Positions 47,564-58,819 of a DNA stretch of 64,000 nucleotides are shown here, piece after piece. Under the pieces are notes generated by a model. That model ran no database searches. It was not told where the DNA came from and saw only the letters and a program-made list of their open reading frames with translations. Source of the stretch: Aristolochia californica (taxonomy: Eukaryota; Streptophyta; Magnoliopsida; Piperales; Aristolochiaceae). A program made the translations under genes and the position numbers. Where the stretch lies: the NCBI GenBank assembly GCA_029961685.1, contig JARWKL010000012.1, forward strand, positions 12,679,955 to 12,743,954, given 5' to 3'. Position 1 is the first letter of the stretch, and each line of letters begins with the position of its first letter.

Positions 47564-50253
47564 TTGACTCCCAATCCGTAAGTCATTTCTTACAATAATA
47601 TATCCAGTTACGAATGAAAAATCATTTTACTATCATCTATGATTGTTAGGTCAGCTTTTAGCAAACGAGCAAAATAATGGCTTGTTTGACTCGGGTAAAC
47701 CACACGTTCACTCGAGAATTTATTGAGCATATGCTATTCTCTTTAAAAGCTTTGGATCCATAGGTCATTTGCATCTTTAACATGTTTCAAGCTTGCATAT
47801 CCATTTTTAAAACACGTGTAGATGAAACCTCTTTCTTGTAAAATTCCATGCTATTAGGGTTGAACTAGTGGAATTTCCCAAACTTGGATAACAAAGGTTT
47901 TGTGTTAATTTTTGGTGTGTGAATAAATATTCTTTACTTACATTTGTTATTGTTTTAAATTTTTTCCATACATAAACTAAAAAATTTCATTTTGCAGTGA
48001 TCTATTTGCCTTTTTTTGTTTTCGGGATGAAGGGAGAGAGAAAAATCAAAGTTTTGATTAAAGAAAAAAGTGTACATTTAAAATGGAGACGCACAGTGCA
48101 CAAATGTAGAGAGAGATAATTCCAAAGAGTGTCTGTAATTTTTAGGGAATTTAAGCTCTTTTTAGTTTTTATATCTCAGGTTTTGCAATCATCGGGAAAA
48201 GAGGGAGGCGGGGGTGTGTTTTTAACTGAGTGTTGACTCTCAATCCGTATGTCATTTCTTACAAAAATATTTCCCGTTACGGATGATAAATCACTTTACA
48301 ATCATCTATGATTGTTAGGTAAGCTTTTTGTAAGCGGGCAAAATAATGGCTAGTTTGATTATGGTAAATATCCCAACGCACGTTCATTGAGAATTTAATG
48401 AGCGTTTGTTATTCTGTTTAAAAGCTTTGGATCCATAGGTCATTTGCATCTTTAACATGTTTCAAGCATGCATATCCATTTTTAAAACATGTGTAGAAGA
48501 AATCTCTTTCTTGTAAAATTCCATGCAATTAGGGTTGAACTAGTGAAATTTCCCAAACTTGGAAAACAAAACTTTTGTGTTCATTTGTGGTGAGTGAATA
48601 AATTTTTTATACTTACATTTGTTATTTTTTAAATTTTTTTCACACATAAACTGTAATATTTTCATTTTGTGATGATCTATTTGCCTTTTTTTGGTTTACA
48701 GGATGAAGGGAGAGCGAAAACTCAAAGTTTTGATTTAAGAAAAAAGTGTACATCTAAAATGGAGATGCACAATGCACAAATGTAGGGAGAGATAATTCCA
48801 AAGAGTGTTTGTAATTTTTAGGGATTGTAAGATCTTATGAGTTTTTATATCTTAGGTTTTGCAAACGTTGGGAAAACGGGGATGCGGGTGTTTTTAATTG
48901 ACTGTTGACTCCCAATCCGTATGTCATTTCTTACAAAAATATAGCCCGTTACTCATGATAAATCACATTACAATCATCAATGATTGTTAGGTCAGCTTTT
49001 TGCAAACGGGCAAAATAATGGTCTTTTTTACTTAGGTAAATAACCCACCGCACGTTCACTTCAGAATTTAATGAGTGTTTGTTATTCTCATTAAAAGCTT
49101 TGGATCCATAGGTCATTTGCCTCTTTATCATGTTTCAAGCATGCATATCCATTTTAAAACACGAGTAGAGGAATTCTCTTTCTTGTAAAATTTCAAGCTA
49201 TTAGGGTTGAACTAGTGGAATTTCCAAAAATTGGATAACAAAAATTTTGTGTTCAATTGTGCTGTGTGAATAAATTTTTTTTACTTACATTTTTTTTATT
49301 GTTTTAATTTCTTTCCATACATAAACTCTAAAATTTACATTTTGTTGTGATCTATTTAAATTTTTCTTTTACGGCATGAAGGGAGAACGAAAACTCAAAG
49401 TTTTGATTTAATAAAAAAGTGTACATAAAAAAGGGAGATGCACAATGCACAAATGTATAGAGATATAATTCCAAAGAGTGTCTGTGATTTTTATGGATTG
49501 TGAGCTCTTTTCAGTTTTTAGTTCTCAGGTTTTGCAATCGTCGAGAAAAGGGGGAGGCGGGGGATTTTTAATTGAGTGTTGAGTCCCAATCCGTAAGTCA
49601 TTTCTTACAATAATATAGCCTGTTACGAATGAAAAATCACTTTACAATCATCTATGATTGTTAGGTCAGCTTTTTGCAAATGGGCAAAATAATGGCTTGT
49701 TTGACTCAGGTAAATATCCCGCCGCACGTTCACTTCAGAATTTCATGAGCGTTTGTAATTCTCATTAAAAGCTTTGGATACATAGGTCATTTGCATCTTT
49801 AACATGTTTCAAGCATGCATATCCATTTTTAAAACATGTGTAGAAGAAATCACTTTCTTGTAAAATTTCAAGCTATTAGGGTTGAACTAGTGGAATTTCC
49901 CAAACTTGGATAACAGAAATTTAGTGTTCAATTGTGGTGTGTGAATAAATTTTCATTACTTACATTTGTTATTGTTTTAATTTTTTTCCATACATAAACT
50001 CTAAAATTTACATTTTGCTGTGATCTATTTGCCTTTTTTTGTTTACGGGATGAAGGGAGAGCGAAAACTCAAAGTTTTTGTTTTAGAAAAAAGTATACAT
50101 CTAAAATTGAGATGCACAATGCACAAATGTAGGGAGAAATAATTCCAAAGAGTGTTTGTATTTTTTAGGGATTCTAAGATCTTTTTAGTTTTTATATCTT
50201 AGGTTTTGCAATCGTCAGGAAAAGGGGGAGGCGGGGTATTTTTAACTGAGAAT

Positions 50254-50919
50254 TGACACCCAATCGGTATGTCATTTCTTACAAAAATATAGCATGTTAC
50301 TCATGATAAATCACATTACAATCATCTATGATTAATAGGTCATCTTTTTGCAAACGGGCAAAATAATGGCTTGTTTGACTCGGGTAAATATCCCACCGCA
50401 CATTCACTTGAGAATTTAAAGAGCGTAAGTGATTCTCTTTAAAAGCTTTGGATCCATTGGTCATTTGCATCTTTAACATGTTTCAAGCTTGCATATCCAT
50501 TTTTAAAACACGTGTAGAAGAAATCTCTTTCTTGTAAAATTCCAAGCTATTAGGGTTGAACTAGTGGAATTTCCAAAACTTGGATAACAAAAGTTTTGTG
50601 TTAATTTTTGGTTTATGAATAAATTTTCTTTAGTTACATTTGTTATTTTTTAAAATTTTTTCCATACATAAACTCAAAAATTTTCATTTTGCGGTGATCT
50701 ATTTACCTTTTTTGTTAACGGGATGAAGGGAGAGAGAAAACTCAAAGTTTTGATTTAAGAAAAAAGTGTACATTTAAAATGGAGATGCACAGTGCACAAA
50801 TTTAGAGAGAGATAATTCCAAAGAGTGTCTGTAGTTTTTAGGGAATTTAAGCTCTTTTTAGTTTTTATATCTCAGGTTTTGCAATCGTCGGGAAAAGGGG
50901 GAGGCGGGGGATTTTTAAT
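50254..50919. repeat. Chimeric unit, B front and C end
   Basis: The front reads TACTCATGATAAATCACATT (B), and the end reads GAGAATTTAAAGAGCGTAAG with ATTCTCTTT (C). It also has the private variants CTATGATTAATAGGTCATC and AGCATGTTAC. The switch lies between ~50340 and ~50410. Confidence 0.68.
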
Positions 50920-51416
50920 TGAGTGTTGACTCCCACCGCACGTTCATTGTTATTTGCATCTTTAACATGTTTCAAGTGTGCATAACCATTTTTAAAACAT
51001 GTGTAGAAGAAATCTCTTTCTTGTAAAATTCCATGCAATTAGGGTTGAACTAGTGGAATTTCTCAAACTTGGAAAACTAAACTTTTGTGTTCATTTGTGG
51101 TTTGTGAATAAATTTTCTATACTTACATTTGTTATAGTTTTAATTTTTTTTCACACATAGACTCTAAATTTTTCAATTTGTTGTGATCTATTTGCCTTTT
51201 TTGGTTAATGGGATGAAGGGAGAGCAAAAACTCAAAGTTTTGATTTAATAAAAAAGTGTACATCTAAAATGGAGATGCACAATGCAAAAATGTAGGGAGA
51301 GATAATTCCAAATAGTGTTTGTAATTTTTGGGGTTTGTAAGATCTTTTTAGTTTTTATATCTCAGGTTTTGCAATCGTCTGGAAAAGGGGGAGGCGGGGT
51401 ATTTTTAACTGACTGT
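50920..51416. repeat. Truncated A unit with two nearby deletions (~184 bp lost)
   Basis: TTGACTCCC runs straight into ACCGCACGTTCATTG and then into TTATTTGCATCTTTAAC. Both the dyad segment and the AAGCTT-GGATCC segment are missing. CGTTCATTG and the downstream TTTTTTTTCACACATAGAC identify it as A-type. CCCA-like or CACC-like bases at the first join fit short-homology deletion. Confidence 0.83.
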
Positions 51417-52090
51417 TGACTCCCAATCCGTATGTCGTTTCTTACAAAAATATGGCCCGTTACTCACAATAAATCACATTACAATCATCTATGATTGTTA
51501 CGTCATCTTTTTGCAAATGGGAAAAATAATGGCTTGTTTGACTCGGGTAAATATCCCGCCGCACGTTCACCTCAGAATTTAATGAGCGTTTGTTATTCTC
51601 ATTAAAAGCTTTGGATCCACAGGTCATTGGCATCTTTAACATGTTTCAAGCATGCATATCCATTTTTAAAACACGTGTAGAAGAATTCTCTTTATTGTAC
51701 AATTTCAAGCTATAAGGGTTGAACTAGAAGAATTTCCCAAACTTTGATAACAACAATTTTGTGTTCAATTGTGGTGTGTGAATAAATTTTCATTACTTAC
51801 ATTTGTTAATGTTTTAATTTTTTTCCTTACATAAACTCTAAAATTTACATTTTGTTGTAATCTATTTACCTTTTTTGGTTTACGGCATGAAGGGAGAACG
51901 AAAACTCAAAGTTTTGCTTTAATAAAAAAGTGTACATGTAAAATGGAGATGCACAATGCACAAATGTAGAGAGATATAATTCCAAAGAGTGTCTATGATT
52001 TTTAAGGATTGTGAGCTCTTTTCAGTTTTTAGTTCTCAGATTTGGCAATCGTCGGGAAAAGGGGGAGGCGGGGGATTTTAAATTAAGTGT
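51417..52090. repeat. Single B unit before the ten-unit block
   Basis: The junction is at 51613. The unit has TACTCACAATAAATCACATT, a B motif with two changes, and CACCTCAGAATTTAATGAGC. The following segment includes ACTAGAAGAATTTCCC. It separates the mixed run from the repeated ten-unit block. Confidence 0.75.
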
Positions 52091-55000
52091 TGACTCCCAA
52101 TCCGTAAGTCATTTCTTACAATAATATAGCCCGTTACGAATGAAAAATCACTTTACAATCATCTATGATTGTTAGGTCAGTTTTTTGCAAACGGGCAAAA
52201 TAATGGCTTGTTTGACTCAGGTAAATATCCCGCCGCACGTTCACTTCTGAATTTAATGAGAGTTTGTAATTCTCATTAAAAGCTTTGGATCCATAGGTCA
52301 TTCGCATCTTTAACATGTTTCAAGCATGCATATCCATTTTTAAAACACGTGTAGAAGAAATTTCTTCCTTGTAAAATTCCAAGCTATTAGGGTTAAACTA
52401 GTGGAATTACCCAATCTTGGATAACAAAATTTTGTGTTAATTTGTAGTGCGTGAATAAATTTTCATTACTTATACTTGTTACTGTTTTAATTTTTTTCCG
52501 TACATAAACTCTAAAATTTTGATTTTGTTGTGATCTATTTACCTTTTTTTGTTTATGGCATGAAGGGAGAACGAAAACTCAAAGTTTTGATTTAAGAAAA
52601 AGGTGTACATCTAAAATGGAGATGCACAAAGCATAAATGTAGAGAGATATAATTCCAAAGAGTGTCTGTGATTTTTAGGGATTGTAAGCACTTTTCAGTT
52701 TTTAGTTCTCAGGTTTTGCAATCGTCGGGAAAAGGGGGAGGCGGGGGAATTTTAATTCAGTGTTGACTCCCAATCCGTAAGCCATTTCTTACAATAATAT
52801 AGCCCGTTACGAATGAAAAATCACTTTACAATCATCTATGATTATTAGGTCAGCTTTTTGCAAACGGGCAAAAAAATAGGTTGTTTGACTCGGGTAAATA
52901 TCCCGTCGCATGTTCACTTAAGAATTTAATGAGCGTTTGTTATTCTCATTAAAAGTTTTGGATCCATAGGTCATTTGCATCTTTAACATGTTTCAAGCAT
53001 GCATATCCATTTTTAAAACACGTGTAGAAGAAATCTCTTTCCTGTAAAATTCCAAGCTATTAGGGTTGAACTGGTGGAATTTCCCAATCTTGGATAACTA
53101 AATTTTGTGTTCATTTGTGGTGTGGGAATAAATTTTTATTACTTACATTTGTTATTGTTTCAATTTTTTTCCATACATAAAATCTAAAATTTTCATTTTG
53201 TTGTGATCTATTTACCTTTTTTTGTTTACGGCATGAAGGGAAAACGAAAACTCATACTTTTGATTTAAGAAAGAAGTGTACATCTAAAATTGAGATCCAC
53301 AATGCACAAATGTTGAGAGATATAATTCCAAAGAGTGTATGTGATTGTTTAGGATTGTAAGCTCTTTTCAGTTTTTATTTCTCAGGTTTTGCAATCGTCG
53401 GGAAAAGGGGGAGGTGGGGGAGTTTTAATATAGTGTTGACTCCCAATCCGTAAGTCATTTCTTACAAAAATATAGCCCGTTACTCAAGATAAATCACTTT
53501 ACAATCATCAATGATTGTTAGGTGAGCTTTTTGCAAACGGACAAAATAATGGCTTGTTTGACTCGGGTAAATATCCCGCCGCACGTTCACTTCAGAATTT
53601 AATTAGTGTTTTTTATTCTAATTAAAAGCTTTGGATCCATACGTCATTTGCATCTTTAACATGTTTCAGGCATGCATATCTATTTTTAAAACACATGTAA
53701 AAAAATTCTCTTTCTTGTAAAGTTTCAAGCAATTAGGGTTGAACTAGTAGAATTTCCCAAACTTGGATAACAAAAAATTTGTGTTCAGTTGTGGTGTGTG
53801 AATAAATTTTCATTACTTACATTTGTTATTGTTTTAATTTTTTTCCATACATAAACTCTAAAATTTTCAATTTGTTGTGATATATTTACCTTTTTTAGTT
53901 TACGGCATGAAGGGAGAACGAAAACTCAAAGTTTTGATTTAATAAAAAAGTGTACATCTAAAATGGAGATGCACAATGCACAAATGTAGAGAGATATAAT
54001 TCCAAAGATTGTCTGTGATTTTTAAGGATTGTGAGCTCTTTTTAGTTTTTAGTTCTCAGGTTTTACAATCGTCGAGAAAAGGGAGAGGCGGGGGATTTTT
54101 AATTGAGTGTTGACTCCCAATCCGTAAGTCATTTCTTACAATAATATAGCCCGTTACGAATGAAAAATCACTTTACAATCATCTACGAATCTTAGGTTAA
54201 CTTTTTGCAAACGGGCAGAATAAAGGCTTGTTTGACTCGGGTAAATATCCCGCCGCACGATCACTTCAGAATTTAATGAGCATTTGTAATTCTCATTAAA
54301 AGCTTTGGATCCATAGGTCATTTGCATCTTTAATATGTTTCAAGCATGCATATCCATTTTTAAAACACGTGTAGAAGAAATCTCTTCCTTGTAAAATTCC
54401 AAGCTATTCGGGTTGAACAAGTGGAATTTCCCAATGTTGGATAACTAAATTTTGTGTTCATTTGTGGTGTGTGAATAAATTTTCATTACTTACATTTGTT
54501 ATTGTTTTCATTTTTTTTCCATACATGAACTCTAAAATTTTCATTTTGTTGTGATCTATTTACCTTTTTTTGTTTACGAGATGAAGGGAGAACGAAAACT
54601 CAAAGTTTTGATTTAAGAAATAAGTGTATATCTAAAATGGAGATTCACAATGCAATCATGTAGAGAGATTTAATTCCAAAGAGTGTCTGTGATTTTTAAG
54701 GATTGTAAGCTCTTTTCAGTTTTTAGTTCTCAAGTTTTGCAATCGTCGGGAAAAGGGGGAGGCGGGGGATTTTTAATTGAGTGTTGACTCCAAATCCGTA
54801 AGTCATTTCTTACAATAATATAGCCCGTTACGAATGAAAAATCACTTTACAATCATCTATGATTGTTAGGTCAGCTTTTTGCAAACGGGCAAAATAATGG
54901 CTTGTTTGACTAGGGTAAATATCCCGCCGCACGATCACTTCAAAATTTAATGAGCGTTTGTAATTCTCATTAAAAGCCTTGGATCCATAGGTCATTTGCA

Positions 55001-58000
55001 TCTTTAACAAGTTTCAAGCATGCATATCCATTTTTAAAACACGTGTAGAAGAAATCTCTTCCTTCTAAACTTCCAAGCTATTCGGGTTGAACAAGTGGAA
55101 TTTCCCAATGTTGGATAACTACAATTTGTGTTCATTTTTGGAGTGTGAATAAATTTTCATTACTTACATTTTTTTTTGTTTTAATTTTTTTTCCATACAT
55201 GAACTCTAAACTTTACATTTGGTGTGATCTATTTACCTTTTTTTGTTTACGGCACGAAGGGAAATGAAAACTCAAAGTTTTGATTTAAGAAAAAAGTGTA
55301 CATCTAAAATGGAGATCCACAATGCAGAAATGTAGAGAGATATAATTCCAAAGAGTGTCTGTGATTTTTAAGGATTGTAAGCACTTTTTCAGTTTTTAGT
55401 TCTCAGGTTTTGCAATCGTAGGGAAAGGGGGAGGCGGGGGAGTTTTAATATAGTGTTGACTCCCAATCCGTAACTCATTTCTTACAAAAATATAGCCTGT
55501 TACTCATGATAAATCACATTACAATCATCGATGATTGTTAGGTCTGCTTTTTGCAAACGGGCAAAATAATGGCTTGTTTGACTCGGGTAAATATCCTCCA
55601 GCACGTTCACTTCAAAATTTAATGTGTTTGTTATTCTAATTAAAAGCTTTGGATCCATAGGTCATTTGCATCTTTAACATGTTTCAAGCATGCATATCTA
55701 TTTTTAAAACACGTGCAGAAGAATTCTCTTTCTTGTAAAATTTCAAGCTATTAGGGTTGAACTAGTGGAGTTTCCCAAACTTGGACAACAAAAATTTTGT
55801 CTTCAGTTGTGGTGTGTGAATAAATTTTCATTACTTACATTTGTTATTGTTTTAATTTTTTTCCATACATAAACTCTAAAATTTTCATTTTGTTGTGATC
55901 TATTTACCTTTTTTTGTTTACGGCATGAAGGGAGAACGAAAACTCAAAGTTTTTATTTATGAAAAAAGTTTACATCTAAAATGGAGATCCACAATGCAAA
56001 AATGTAGAGAGATATAATTCCAAAGAGTGTCTGCGATTTTTAAGGATTGTAAGCTCTTTTCAGTTTTTAGTTCTCAAGTTTTGCAATCGTCAGGAAAAGG
56101 GGGAGGCGGGGGATTTTTAATTCAGTGTTGACTCCCAATCCGTAAGTCATTTCTTACAATAATATAGCCCGTTACGAATGAAAAATCACTTTACAATAAT
56201 CTATGATTGTTAGGTTAGCATTTTGCAAACGGGCAAAATAATGGCTTGTTTGACTCGGGTAAATATCCCGCCGCACGTTCACTAGGGAATTTAATGAGCG
56301 TATGTTATTCACTTTAAAAGCTTTGGATCCATAGGTCATTTGCATCTTTAACATATTTCAAGCTTGCGTATCCATTTTTAAAACACGTGGAGAAGAAATC
56401 TCTTTCTTGTAAAATTTCAACCTATTAGGGTTGAACTAGTGGAATTTCCCAAACTTGGATAACAAAAATTTTGTGTTCATTTGTGGGGTGTGAATAAATT
56501 TTCATTACTTACATTTTTTATTGTTTTAATTTTTTTCCATACATAAACTCTAAAATTTACATTTTGTTGCGATATATTTACCTTTTTTTGTTTACGGCAT
56601 GAAGGGAGAACGAAAACTCAAAGTTTTGATTTAAGAAAAAAGTGTACATCTAAAATGAAGATGCACAATGCACAAATGTAGAGAGATATAATTCCAAAGA
56701 GTGTCTGTTATTTTTAAGGATTGTGAGCTCTTTTCAGTTTTTAGTTCTCAGGTTTTCCAATCGTCGGGAAAAGGGGGAGGCGGGGGATTTTTAATTGAGT
56801 GTTGACTCCCAATCCGTAAGTCATTTTTTTAAAAAATATAGCCCGTTACTCATGATAAATCACATTACAATCATCGATGATTGTTAGGTAAGCTTTTTCC
56901 AAACGGGCAAAATAATGTCAAGTTTAACTCTGGTAAATATCCCACCGCACGTTCATTGAGAATTTAATGAGAGTTTGTTATTCTCTTTAAAAGCTTTGGA
57001 TCCATAGGTCATTTGCATCTTTAACATGTTTCAAGCATGCATATCCATTTTTAAAACACGTGTAGAAGACATCTCTATCTTGTAAAATTCCAAGCTATTA
57101 GGGTTGAACAAGTGGAATTTCCCAATCTTGGATAACTAAATTTGGTGTTCATTTGTGGTGTGTGAATAAATTTTCATTACTTACATTTATTATTGTTTTA
57201 ATTTTTTTTCATACATAAACTCTAAATTTTTCATTTTGTTGTGATCTATTTACCTTTTTTTGTTTACGGCATGAAGGGAGAACGAAAACTCAAAGTTTTG
57301 ATTTAAGAAAAAAGTGCACATCTAAAATGGAGATCCAGAATGCACAAATGTAGAGAGATATAATTCCAAAGAGTGTCTGTGATTTTTAAGGATTGTAAGC
57401 TCTTTTCAGTTTTTAATTCTCAGGTTTTGCAATCGTCGGGAAAAGGGGGAGGCGAGGGATTTTTAATTCAGTGTTGACTCCCAATCCGTAAGTCATTTCT
57501 TACAATAATATAGCCCGTTACGAATGAAAAATACTTTACAATCATCTATGATTGTTAGGTCAGCATTTTGCAAATGGGCAAAATAATGGCTTGTTTCACT
57601 CGAGTAAATATCCCGCCACACTATCGCTTCAGAATTTAATGAGCGTTGGTAATTCTCATTAAACGCTTTGGATCCATAGGTCATTTGCATCTTTAACATG
57701 TTTCAAGCATGCATATCCATTTTTAAAACACGTGTAGAAGAAATCTCTACGTTGTAAAATTCCAAGCTATTCAGGTTGAACAAGTGGAATTTCCCAATGT
57801 TGGATAACTAAATTTTGTGTTCAATTGTGGTGTATGAATAAATTTTCATTACTTACATTTGTTATTCTTTTAATTTTTTTCCATACATAACCTCTAAAAT
57901 TTTCATTTTGTTGTGATCTATTTACCTTTTTTTGTTTACGGCATGAAGGGTGAACGAAAACTCTATGTTTTGATTTAATAAAAAAGTGAACATCTAAAAT

Positions 58001-58819
58001 GGAGATGCACAATGCACAAATGTAGAGAGATATAATTCCAAAGAGTGTCTGTTATTTTTAAGGATTGTAAGCTCTTTTCAGTTTTTAGTTCTCAGGTTTT
58101 GCAATCATCGGGAAAAAGGGGCGGCGGGGGATTTTTATTTGAGTGTTGACTCCCAATCCGTAAGTCAGTTCCTACAATAATTTAGCCCGTTACGAATGAA
58201 AAATCACTTTACAATTATCTATGATTGTTAGGTCAACTTTTTGCAAGCGGGCAAAATAATGGCTTGTTTAACTCGGGTAAATATCCCGCCGCACGTTCAC
58301 TTCAGAATTTAATGAGCGTTTGTAATACTCATTAAAGGCTTTGGGTCCATAGGTCATTTGCACCTTTAACGTGTTTCAAGCATGCATATCCATTTTTAAA
58401 ACACGTGTAGAAGAAATCTCTTTCTTGTAAAATTCCAAGCTATTAGGGTTGAACAAGTGGAATTTCCCAATGTTGGATAACTAAATTTTGTGCTCATTTG
58501 TGGTGTATGAATAAATTTTCATTACTTACATTTGTTATTGTTTTAATTTTTTTCCATACATAACCTCTAAAATTTTCATTTTGTTGTGATCTATTTACCT
58601 TTTTTTGTTTACGGCATGAAGGGAGAACGAAAACTCTATGTTTTGATTTAATAAAAAAGTGAACATCTAAAATGGAGATGCACAATGCACAAATGTAGAG
58701 AGATATAATTCCAAAGAGTGTCTGTGATTTTTAAGGATTGTAAGCTCTTTTGAGTTTTTAGTTCTCAGGTTTTGCAATCGTCGGGAAAAGGGGAAGGCGG
58801 GGGATTTTAAATTAAGTGT
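52091..58819. repeat. Ten-unit higher-order block, copy 1: D D B D D B C A/B D D
   Basis: Junctions are at 52287, 52960, 53633, 54307, 54981, 55651, 56325, 56998, 57670 and 58343. The subtype order and many private variants recur in the next block. At 6,729 bp offset: CATTCGCATCTTTAAC (52301/59030), TACTCAAGATAAATC (53481/60210), CAAATCCGTAAGTC (54791/61520) and CATTTGGTGTGATC (~55215/61944). Within the block, the order D-D-B occurs twice (52.1-54.1 and 54.1-56.1 kb), so the block itself may have grown from a D-D-B trimer. Confidence 0.85.
56802..57473. repeat. Chimeric unit, B front and A end, first copy
   Basis: TACTCATGATAAATCACATT (B) is followed by GTAAGC, TTTAACTCTGG and CACGTTCATTGAGAATTT (A). 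A run of T then A replaces the usual TTTCTTACAAAAATATAG (TCATTTTTTTAAAAAATATA). The same chimera recurs at 62187-62859, so it formed before the ten-unit block was duplicated. Confidence 0.72.

Larger units (their letters stand above)
47564..51416. repeat. Mixed run: C-A-B-D-B/C-truncated A
   Basis: Junctions are at 47754 (C), 48429 (A), 49102 (B), 49776 (D, GGATAC) and 50450 (B/C chimera), followed by a heavily deleted A unit at ~50920-51416. The C-A-B order here is an island of the left-hand A-B-C pattern inside the D-rich domain. About 8-9 bp are missing at ~47697 (GGTAAACCACACG). Confidence 0.76.
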
